The notes under the pieces were generated by a model, which saw only the letters and a program-made list of their open reading frames with translations, searched no databases and had not been told where the DNA came from. From assembly GCF_016907275.1 (NCBI RefSeq), contig NZ_JAFBBP010000001.1, positions 4,640,001 to 4,704,000 on the forward strand: a stretch of 64,000 nucleotides of DNA, read 5' to 3'. This stretch comes from Micromonospora luteifusca (GTDB lineage: Bacteria > Actinomycetota > Actinomycetes > Mycobacteriales > Micromonosporaceae). A program made the translations under genes and the position numbers. How positions within the stretch are numbered: position 1 is the first letter of the stretch; each line of letters begins with the position of its first letter. Shown here piece by piece: positions 17,831 to 25,082 of this stretch.

Positions 17831-17856
17831 GTTACGTTGCGGGTCCGCCGGGGTAC
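17831..17856 (+). promoter_or_regulatory. Candidate SigB-type promoter upstream of the hybrid kinase gene
   Basis: GTTA (17831-17834), 16 nt, then GGGTAC (17851-17856) fits the actinobacterial SigB-family pattern GNNT-N14-16-GGGTA(C/T). It lies about 62 nt upstream of the ATG. The 193-bp gap holds no gene. Confidence 0.45.
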
Positions 17857-17917
17857 AAGTCGAAGCACAGCGGGTGAAGATCAACGGTCGCGGGGTACGG
17901 CCGGAGCGGGAGGCTGC

Positions 17918-20900
17918 ATGAGCTCGGCCCAGGGGGGTGCGGACTTCGGGCATTCCGTCGCGCCCGGCCGGGAGACCCCCCCGATGCTGGCGGCCGCGTT
18001 CGCGGCCGGTGGCGAGATGGGCGGACGGCTCAGCCGCTTCGACTGGTCCACCGGCCCGCTGGGCGAGCCCGGTCGTTGGCCGACGGCGCTCTCCAACGCG
18101 GTCGGCATGATGCTCGCTTCCAGCGCGCAGATCGTCATGTTCTGGGGCGACGAGCAGCTCGCCTTCTACAACGACGCCTACCGGCCGACCATCGGCAGCA
18201 AACATCCGGAGGTGCTCGGCCAGCCGGCCCGTCAGCACTGGGCGGAGACCTGGGCGGTGCTCGGCCCGCTGCTCGACGGCGTCCGGAGCACCGGACGCTC
18301 CTATCGTGGCGACGACCACCCTTTCCTGCTGGACCGGCACGGCTTTGTCGAACAGACCTACTTCAACGTCTCGTACGACCCGATCCGGGGTGACGACGGC
18401 TCGGTCGGTGGCGTCTACTGCATCGTCAACGAGACCACCGGGCGGGTGCTCGGCGAGCGCCGGCTGCGGGCACTGGCCGAACTGGGTGCCGAACTGAGCG
18501 ACATGGGCAGTGCGGTCGAGCTCGGTCGGGCCACCGCCGGGGTGCTCGGCCGGCACCGTGAGGACGTGCCCTTCGCGTTGATCTACCTGGCCGACGAGAA
18601 CGGTCGTCTCAACCTGGCCGGGTCCACCGGCACCGCCCCGGCCGCCGTCGGCGACAGTGCCGAGCTGCTCGCCCGGGCTACCGTCGACGCCGCGTCCGCC
18701 ACTGTCGACGTCGCCGACCTGCTCGACCCGCCGCCGGTCGACGCCGCCGACCAGGCCCTCGTGCTGCCCCTCATGGCGAGCAACCACAGGGTCGGCGCGC
18801 TGGTCGTCGGCGTGGCCCGCCAGTTGCCGCTCAACGACGACTACCGCAACTTCCTCGAGTTGGTCGCCGCCCAGATCTCCCGTGCGGTCGGCACGCAGCG
18901 GGCCTACGAGCATGAGCGGGCCCGCGCCGTCGAGCTGGCCGCGCTGGATCTGGCGAAGACCAACTTCTTCGCCAACGTCAGCCACGAGTTCCGCACGCCG
19001 CTGACCCTGGTGCTCGGCCCGCTGGAGGACATGCTGGCCGACCCGGCACTACCCGCGGACGAGACCGACCGGCTCACCATGATGCACCGCAACGCGCTGC
19101 GCCTGCTCAAACTGGTCAACACCGTGCTGGACTTCTCCCGCTTGGAGTCCGGTCGGCTCGCCGCCCGCTACCAGCCCACCGACCTCGCCGGCTACACCGC
19201 CCGGCTGGCCAGCACCTTTCGCTCGGCCACCGACCGGGCCGGGTTGCGGCTGGTGGTGGACTGTCCGCCGCTGCCGGCGCCGGTCTTCGTCGACCGGGAC
19301 ATGTGGGAGAAGATCGTCCTCAATCTGGTGTCGAACGCGGTCAAGTTCACGTTCGACGGTGAGATCCGGGTGCGGGTCCGGGCCGTCGACGGCGTGGCCC
19401 GGCTGGAGGTGACGGACACCGGTATCGGGATCGTGCCGGACGAGCTGCCGTACGTCTTCGAACGGTTCCACCGGGTGCCCGGGGTGCGTGCGCGCACGCA
19501 CGAGGGCACCGGCATCGGCCTGGCTCTGGTCCGGGAGCTGGTCGAGATGCACGGCGGCGAGGTCGGGCTGACCAGTCAGGTCGACGAGGGCAGCACCTTC
19601 ACGGTGACCGTGCCGTTCGGGTCGGCCCACCTGCCCACGGACCGGGTGGCGGCGTTCGGCCCGCTGCCCGCGGACGAGCCCGAGCAGGCCCGGCTCTACG
19701 TGGCGGAGACCGCGCTGTGGACCGGTGTCGAGCCGGCACCCGAGTTCGACGGCCGGTCGATGAAGGGCGTGCCGGCCGGTCGGATCCTCGTCGTCGACGA
19801 CAATGTGGACCTGCGCGAGCACGTCACCCGGCTGCTCTCCCCAACCTGGGAAGTGGTCACCGCGAGCGACGGGTTGGTCGCCCTGCAACTGGCCCGTGAG
19901 GGCGGGTTCGATCTGGTGCTCACCGACGTCATGATGCCCCGGCTGGACGGCTTCGGGCTGGTGAGCGCGCTGCGAGCGGACCCGCGTACCCGGCATGTGC
20001 CGATCGTGATGCTCTCGGCCCGGGCCGGCTCCGCGGAGGCCGTCGCCGGCCTCGCCGCCGGTGCCGACGACTACCTCACCAAGCCCTTCTCCGGCCAGGA
20101 GTTGATCGCCCGGGTCCGGGCCAACGTCGAGCTGGGCCAGCTCCGTGGGCAGATCATCCGTCGGCTCCGGGCACTGGCCGACGCGGCGGTGGCCGTGAAC
20201 ACCGCCCGCTCCACCGGCGACGTGCTCCAGGTCGCCGCCCGGCACGCGCTGAGCCTCGCCGAGGCCGCGCGGGTGGTGGTCACCGCGTCCGGGGCCCGGT
20301 CGGAGGCGGACGGCGGCGGCGCCACCGCCACCGATCCGTCCTTCGTCGCCGAGCTGACCGGCACCACCGGCGACGCGCTCGGCGAGATGCGGGTCTGGCG
20401 GCCGGCCGGCGACGACGCGCAGGCCGACGAGGCGGCGTTGACCCAGCTGGCCCGTCTGGTCGGGGTGCGCCTGGAGAACGCCCAGCTCTACGAGGCCGAA
20501 CACCGCATCGCCACCACGCTGCAGCACAGCCTGCTGCCACGGTCGCTCCCGCAGTTGCCCGGAGCGGTGTTGGCCAGCCGCTACCTGCCCGGCAGCGCCG
20601 ACGTCGAGGTTGGCGGCGACTGGTACGACGCGATCGTCCTCTCCGACGACGACCTGGTGCTGGTCATCGGGGACGTGGTCGGCAAGGGCGTCCAGGCCGC
20701 CGCGGCGATGGGGCAACTGCGCAACGCGCTGCGGGCGTACCTGCTGGAGGGCTACGACCCGGGTGAGTCGCTGACCCGGCTCAACCGGCTGGTCGGGTCC
20801 ACCGAACACGGCTCCTTCGCAACGGTGGTCTGTCTGCTGTTCAACCCGCGCACCGGCCGGCTGCGGTACGCGAGTGCCGGTCACCCGTCCCCGCTGCTGA

Positions 20901-21577
20901 TCACAGGAGGTGACGTGGCGTTCCTGCACGACCGTGCGCTCGGCCCACCGATCGGCGCCATCCCGGGCGCGACGTACGAAGCGGTCGAGGGGGAGTTGGC
21001 CGCCGGCAGCCGACTGCTGCTCTACACCGACGGGCTGATCGAGGACCGTCAGGTCGGCATCGACGTCGCGCTGGCCCAACTGCGCGTCGACGCGGCGACC
21101 CCCGGTGAGCACGTGGCTGACCTGATCGACGCGGTCGTCGAGCGGATCGACGCGCGACCGCGCCGCGACGACGTGGCGCTGCTCGCCCTCGAGGCGGCCG
21201 AGCTGAACCGTTTCGCGTTGCGGCTACCGGCGGACCCGACCCGGCTGAGCGTGCTGCGCAAGCGCCTGGAGGACTTCCTGGTCGCGCACGCGGTCGACGA
21301 GACGGACGTGTTCGACCTGACCGTCGCGGTCTCCGAGGCCGCGGCGAACGCCATCGAGCATCCGGTCCACCCCGCCGAGGCCGTGATCAGCGTGGAGGTG
21401 GCCATCGAGGATCGGACGGTGACGGCCACCGTGCGCGACAGCGGGCAGTGGCGTGAGTCGACCGGCGCCGGATTCCGCGGGCGTGGCCTGGCCCTGATCA
21501 GGGCGTTGGGCGACCTGACGGTGCAGCGTACCGATGAGGGCACCGAGGTGACGCTGCGCCGGCAGCTGCGGGGCTGA
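17918..21577 (+). CDS. Hybrid histidine kinase - receiver - SpoIIE phosphatase - RsbW-like anti-sigma kinase
   Basis: 1219 residues from the ATG at 17918 (GGGAGG upstream). Domains in order: PAS-like sensor (about 20-145), GAF-like (about 155-325), HisKA with SHEFRTPL (His near 354), HATPase (NLVSNAVKF near 467; GTGIGLALV), receiver with DD, TDVMM (Asp near 668) and TKPF (Lys near 719), a second GAF-like part (about 740-860), SpoIIE/PP2C phosphatase (GGDWYDA near 899; GDVVGKG), and a C-terminal RsbW-type HATPase (EAAANAIEHP near 1144). No transmembrane helices, so cytosolic. It should join phosphorelay input to partner switching: the phosphatase activates and the kinase inactivates a STAS protein. 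The convergent STAS gene is the obvious partner. Confidence 0.93.
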   Translation: MSSAQGGADFGHSVAPGRETPPMLAAAFAAGGEMGGRLSRFDWSTGPLGEPGRWPTALSNAVGMMLASSAQIVMFWGDEQLAFYNDAYRPTIGSKHPEVLGQPARQHWAETWAVLGPLLDGVRSTGRSYRGDDHPFLLDRHGFVEQTYFNVSYDPIRGDDGSVGGVYCIVNETTGRVLGERRLRALAELGAELSDMGSAVELGRATAGVLGRHREDVPFALIYLADENGRLNLAGSTGTAPAAVGDSAELLARATVDAASATVDVADLLDPPPVDAADQALVLPLMASNHRVGALVVGVARQLPLNDDYRNFLELVAAQISRAVGTQRAYEHERARAVELAALDLAKTNFFANVSHEFRTPLTLVLGPLEDMLADPALPADETDRLTMMHRNALRLLKLVNTVLDFSRLESGRLAARYQPTDLAGYTARLASTFRSATDRAGLRLVVDCPPLPAPVFVDRDMWEKIVLNLVSNAVKFTFDGEIRVRVRAVDGVARLEVTDTGIGIVPDELPYVFERFHRVPGVRARTHEGTGIGLALVRELVEMHGGEVGLTSQVDEGSTFTVTVPFGSAHLPTDRVAAFGPLPADEPEQARLYVAETALWTGVEPAPEFDGRSMKGVPAGRILVVDDNVDLREHVTRLLSPTWEVVTASDGLVALQLAREGGFDLVLTDVMMPRLDGFGLVSALRADPRTRHVPIVMLSARAGSAEAVAGLAAGADDYLTKPFSGQELIARVRANVELGQLRGQIIRRLRALADAAVAVNTARSTGDVLQVAARHALSLAEAARVVVTASGARSEADGGGATATDPSFVAELTGTTGDALGEMRVWRPAGDDAQADEAALTQLARLVGVRLENAQLYEAEHRIATTLQHSLLPRSLPQLPGAVLASRYLPGSADVEVGGDWYDAIVLSDDDLVLVIGDVVGKGVQAAAAMGQLRNALRAYLLEGYDPGESLTRLNRLVGSTEHGSFATVVCLLFNPRTGRLRYASAGHPSPLLITGGDVAFLHDRALGPPIGAIPGATYEAVEGELAAGSRLLLYTDGLIEDRQVGIDVALAQLRVDAATPGEHVADLIDAVVERIDARPRRDDVALLALEAAELNRFALRLPADPTRLSVLRKRLEDFLVAHAVDETDVFDLTVAVSEAAANAIEHPVHPAEAVISVEVAIEDRTVTATVRDSGQWRESTGAGFRGRGLALIRALGDLTVQRTDEGTEVTLRRQLRG

Positions 21578-21604
21578 CCGCGCGCCCGACGGCGTCGGAG
21601 CGGC

Positions 21605-21919
21605 TCAGGCCGGGCCGAGCCAGCTCTGCTCGCCCAGGCCGGAGATCTCCAGCACCCGGCGGACCTGCCGCGACGGCAGGACGGTGAGCACGCCCGGAAA
21701 TTGCTGGGCGAGCCGGACCAGGGCGTGGATGGCGGCCGAGTCGAAGAAGGTGACGGCACTCAGATCGAGGGTGATCCGCTTGGCGGGCTCGCGGAGCGCG
21801 GTCTGGAGCATGGTGTCGGCGGTCGCCATGTCGACCTCACCGGCCACCCTCACCTGGAGGTGGTCGCCGTCGATCTCCGCGCTGGCAGAGAAGACGGGCG
21901 GTGCTCCCCCTTGATCCAC
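21605..21919 (-). CDS. STAS-domain anti-anti-sigma factor
   Basis: 104 residues, the full length of a lone STAS domain (RsbV/SpoIIAA type). The phospho-acceptor segment LDLSAVTFFDSAAIHAL contains the conserved Ser after Asp. When dephosphorylated such proteins bind the RsbW-like kinase and free a sigma factor. It is convergent with and 27 nt from the hybrid protein that carries both a SpoIIE phosphatase and an RsbW-like kinase. GTG start; the ribosome site is weak. No sigma factor gene is nearby. Confidence 0.92.
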   Translation of the reverse strand: MDQGGAPPVFSASAEIDGDHLQVRVAGEVDMATADTMLQTALREPAKRITLDLSAVTFFDSAAIHALVRLAQQFPGVLTVLPSRQVRRVLEISGLGEQSWLGPA

Positions 21920-22002
21920 GCTGCCACCATGGCACAGCCGACCTGGCAGGGCAACAACCCCTCCGGAGCGCCCGTGGCGCGGGTCACCAGCGGCCCCGGC
22001 GA

Positions 22003-22008
22003 TAGGCT
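22003..22008 (+). promoter_or_regulatory. -10 box TAGGCT, leaderless start of map
   Basis: TAGGCT ends 6 nt before the ATG of map; no ribosome site is present. Confidence 0.6.
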
Positions 22009-22014
22009 GGTGTC

Positions 22015-22872
22015 ATGACCGTCCGTCCGCCTCTGACGCCAGGCGCGCTCTCCCCGATGCGACCGGTGCCACCCCAGATCGCCCGACCGGAGTACGTGGG
22101 CAAGAAGCGCCCACAGGAGTGGCGCGGCTCGCACGTGCAGACGCCGGAAACCATCGAGAAGATGCGGATCGCGAGCCGGCTCGCCGCCCAGGCGACCCAG
22201 CTCGCCGGCGAGCACTGCAAGCCCGGAGTGACCACCGACGAGATCGACAAGGTGGTGCACGAGTTCCTCTGCGACCACGGCGCGTACCCGTCGACGCTGG
22301 GCTACAAGGGCTTCCCCAAGTCCTGCTGCACCAGCCTCAACGAGGTCGTCTGCCACGGCATCCCGGACTCCACCGTCCTGACCGACGGCGACATCATCAA
22401 CGTCGACGTGACCGCGTACATCGGCGGGGTGCACGGTGACACCGATGCCACCTTCTGCGTCGGCGAGGTCAGCGAGGAGGCCCGGCTGCTGGTCGAGCGG
22501 ACCCACGAGGCCATGATGCGCGGCATCCGCGCGGTCGCCCCGGGTCGGCAGATCAACGTGGTGGGCCGGGTCATCGAGTCGTACGCCAAGCGGTTCGGCT
22601 ACGGCGTGGTCCGCGACTTCACCGGCCACGGCATCGGCGAGACCTTCCACAGCGGGCTCTACGTGCCGCACTACGACAGCCCGCGCCCCACGGACATCAT
22701 GGAGCCGGGGATGACGTTCACCATCGAGCCGATGATCACGCTCGGCACCTACCAGTACGACATGTGGGACGACGGGTGGACCGTGGTCACGAAGGACCGG
22801 AAGTGGACAGCCCAGTTCGAGCACACCATCGTGGTGACTGACGATGGTCACGAAATCCTGACCCTGCCGTGA
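22015..22872 (+). CDS. map: Methionine aminopeptidase, type I
   Basis: 285 residues. The pita-bread fold metal ligands are all visible: Asp in [11 protein letters not shown], Asp in GDTDATF, His in [11 protein letters not shown], Glu in FTIEPM and Glu in QFEHTIVV. About 40 residues precede the catalytic domain ([15 protein letters not shown] linker), as in the actinobacterial type Ic enzymes such as M. tuberculosis MapB. It removes the initiator Met from nascent proteins. The GTG of the next gene overlaps its stop (GTGA), so the two are translationally coupled. Probably one of two map paralogues in the genome (inference). Confidence 0.95.
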   Translation: MTVRPPLTPGALSPMRPVPPQIARPEYVGKKRPQEWRGSHVQTPETIEKMRIASRLAAQATQLAGEHCKPGVTTDEIDKVVHEFLCDHGAYPSTLGYKGFPKSCCTSLNEVVCHGIPDSTVLTDGDIINVDVTAYIGGVHGDTDATFCVGEVSEEARLLVERTHEAMMRGIRAVAPGRQINVVGRVIESYAKRFGYGVVRDFTGHGIGETFHSGLYVPHYDSPRPTDIMEPGMTFTIEPMITLGTYQYDMWDDGWTVVTKDRKWTAQFEHTIVVTDDGHEILTLP

Positions 22873-23582
22873 CGGAAACCCCGGCGGCGCTGCGCGAGGC
22901 GCACCACGCGGACGTCTCGGGCGGCTGGCTGCGCCCGGCCGTCTTCGGCGCGATGGACGGACTGGTCACCAACATCGCCCTGATCGCCGGTGTCGGCGGT
23001 GGCGGGGTGTCGCCACGCAGCATCGTGCTCACCGGCACGGCCGGGCTGGTGGCCGGTGCGATCTCGATGGGGCTCGGCGAGTACACCAGCGTGCGCTCCG
23101 CCAACGAGCAGGTCGCCGCCGAGGTGGCCAAGGAGCGCCGGGAGCTGGAGCGGCACCCCGAGGCGGAGGCCCGGGAGCTGGCCGACGCCTGGGTCGCGCG
23201 AGGCCTGCCGCGGGACCTCGCCACCCAGGTCGCCGAGGCGGTGCGGCGCGACCCGGAGGAGGCGCTGCGGGTGCACGTCCGCGAGGAGTTGGGCGTCGAC
23301 CCCGACGACCAGCCCAGCCCCTGGGCCGCGGCGATCTCGTCGTTCCTGTTCTTCTCGGTAGGCGCGTTGGTCCCGCTGCTGACGTACCTGTTCGGCGCCA
23401 CCGAGCTGTGGCTGGCACTCGCCGTCGGTGGGCTCGGCCTGTTCGCCGCCGGTGCGGTGGTAGCTCGCTTCACCCAGCGGCCCTGGTGGACCAGCGGGCT
23501 GCGCCAACTGCTGCTCGGCGCGGCGGCGGCCGGCGCCACCTACCTGATCGGGTCGCTGATCGGCGTACAGAGCGGGCTGTGA
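22869..23582 (+). CDS. VIT1/CCC1-family transporter (iron/manganese type)
   Basis: 237 residues. The N-terminus [25 protein letters not shown] and [24 protein letters not shown] are the family signatures including the metal-lining Asp, Glu and Met; a charged cytosolic helical segment (about 75-140) follows and three helices end the protein. Relatives move Fe2+ or Mn2+ across membranes, usually by proton antiport. The start overlaps map by 4 bp. Confidence 0.92.
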   Translation: MTETPAALREAHHADVSGGWLRPAVFGAMDGLVTNIALIAGVGGGGVSPRSIVLTGTAGLVAGAISMGLGEYTSVRSANEQVAAEVAKERRELERHPEAEARELADAWVARGLPRDLATQVAEAVRRDPEEALRVHVREELGVDPDDQPSPWAAAISSFLFFSVGALVPLLTYLFGATELWLALAVGGLGLFAAGAVVARFTQRPWWTSGLRQLLLGAAAAGATYLIGSLIGVQSGL

Positions 23583-23588
23583 CACCGC

Positions 23589-24326
23589 TCAAAGGGTGAG
23601 CAGCTCGTCGACCGTGCCGTCGACCGCCCGACCCCGGGCGGCCAACTCCTCGGCCTGCCGGCCCAGCACCACACCCACCTCGGTCATGTCCGCGCCGGCC
23701 AACCCGGTGCGCCGTACCGCGTCCCCGGGGTCCCGGAAGTACGTGCGGCTCAGCAGTCCGGACACCGTGGCCGCCGCCAGCCGGGCCTCACCGAGCATCA
23801 GCAGGGCCTGGTCGGTCTCGTACCACTCGGCGAGCCGGGCGGCCCGGGCGTGCGCCGCGCTGCCCCGATACCAGGCCTGCCGGGCCGCGGTGCTGAACTC
23901 CGCCGGCCGGGCCCGGGCCAGCCGACCGAGATGCTCGTCGCGCAGCGTCCGCAACCAGCCGGTCGGATCGTGCAACGCCTGGGTGGTGACATACCGGTCC
24001 GCGGTCAACGGCCACAACGGGGAGAGCACCCGGGCCTGCGCCAGATAGTCCTCGGCGGAGGCCACGGTCAGGTCGACCAGCACCCCGTCCACCCGCCGGG
24101 TCGCCGGTCGCGGACCCGAACCGGGCCGGTAGGTGACCACCAGCAGACCCGCCTCGCGGTCCCCACCGCCGTCATCGTCGCCATGAGCCAGCGGCCCATG
24201 CACCGCGACCGCGAGCACATCGGCCGGGAACCGCCGCTGAACCGCCTCGGCGACCCGTTCCGCGACCATCCAGCGTGGATCGTCGAAACCTCGGCCGACA
24301 CCGGCCTCTCCGCTGCTCGCGCTCAC
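23589..24326 (-). CDS. Nucleotidyltransferase-like protein
   Basis: 245 residues. The early strand-turn VLAVAVHGPLAHGDDD with later DREAGLLVV and VLVDLTV resembles the GS-x-D-x-D arrangement of a minimal nucleotidyltransferase domain, followed by a helical region (about 120-245), as in aminoglycoside-adenylyltransferase-like proteins. Substrate unknown. The GTG start and first codons (GTG AGC GCG AGC) coincide with the end unit of the 60-bp tandem repeat array directly upstream, so the true start is uncertain; a later start would shorten it by about 15 residues. Convergent with the VIT1-like gene, 6 nt apart. Confidence 0.65.
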   Translation of the reverse strand: MSASSGEAGVGRGFDDPRWMVAERVAEAVQRRFPADVLAVAVHGPLAHGDDDGGGDREAGLLVVTYRPGSGPRPATRRVDGVLVDLTVASAEDYLAQARVLSPLWPLTADRYVTTQALHDPTGWLRTLRDEHLGRLARARPAEFSTAARQAWYRGSAAHARAARLAEWYETDQALLMLGEARLAAATVSGLLSRTYFRDPGDAVRRTGLAGADMTEVGVVLGRQAEELAARGRAVDGTVDELLTL

Positions 24327-24507
24327 GGCAGTGCCTTTGTTCGCGACTGCGGGGCTTGCAACCCCGGCTCACTCCTCGCGCTCACGGTGCCGGCTTTTGT
24401 TCGCGACTGCGGGGCTCGCAACCCCGGCTCACTCCTCGCGCTCACGGTGCCGGCTTTTGTTCGCGGCTGCGGGGCTCGCAACCCCGGCTCACTCCTCGCG
24501 CTCACGG
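24315..24507 (-). repeat. Three tandem 60-bp repeats, same family as at 16.2 kb
   Basis: On the minus strand, units repeat every 60 bp with GTGAGCGCGAGGAGTGAGCC, then GGTTGCGAGCCCCGCAGTCG and CGAAC; complete units lie at 24340-24399 and 24400-24459, a partial one at 24460-24507, and a partial end unit at 24315-24339 runs into the start of the nucleotidyltransferase-like gene. The core matches the array at 16198-16375; the last about 12 bp of each unit differ between loci. Confidence 0.93.
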
Positions 24508-24539
24508 GTAACCCGCCTTTTGTTGGCGACCGGGCCAGC

Positions 24540-25040
24540 CTAGCCAGCCGACGGCGGACCGGCCGGCGCGCCGCGCCCGGTCGGCACGAGCCGGAAGATG
24601 CGGATCTCCCGGCCGCCGGCCCGCTGCACGTACGTGCGGTACGCGGGCCATTCGGTGACAAGTAGCTGCCACAACCGGTCCCGTTCGGTGCCGGTGGCCG
24701 GTTCGGCCCGCACCGGGACCCGCCGACCCTTGACGTACACCTCCGCGGCGGGATCGGCCAGCAGATTCATCGCCCAGCCGGGGTGCTGGGTCTGCCCCCA
24801 GTTGGACCCGATCACCACGTACGCGTCGTCGTCGGGCACGTAGAGCAGCGGATTGCTGCGTGGCTTGCCGGAGCGGCGACCGGTCGTGGTGATCACCAGG
24901 GACGGGATCAGGCCGAGCGCGACCACCCGGCCCCGGGTGAGTCGACCGACCACCCGGTCGGCGGGGACCAGCAGACGTGCGGCGGCGCCGAACCAGCGAT
25001 GATGACCGACTCGACGGGTGAGGGTTCCCAGCACTGACAC
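24540..25040 (-). CDS. Ddn-like F420-dependent nitroreductase/quinone reductase family protein
   Basis: 166 residues of the split-barrel Ddn fold: ITTTGRRSGKPRSNPLLYVPDDDAYVVIGSNWGQTQHPGWAMNLLADPAAEVYVKGRRV is the family-defining block (GRRSGK binds the deazaflavin phosphate region; the HPGW Trp is conserved). Members use reduced F420 to reduce quinones or nitro compounds at the membrane. Physiological substrate unknown. GTG start. Transcribed towards the repeat array; separated by 42 nt from the ABC permease stop. Confidence 0.9.
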   Translation of the reverse strand: MSVLGTLTRRVGHHRWFGAAARLLVPADRVVGRLTRGRVVALGLIPSLVITTTGRRSGKPRSNPLLYVPDDDAYVVIGSNWGQTQHPGWAMNLLADPAAEVYVKGRRVPVRAEPATGTERDRLWQLLVTEWPAYRTYVQRAGGREIRIFRLVPTGRGAPAGPPSAG

Positions 25041-25082
25041 GCGGATCAGTGTGGCGGCTGCCAGCCCGGTATGCCACCGGCG

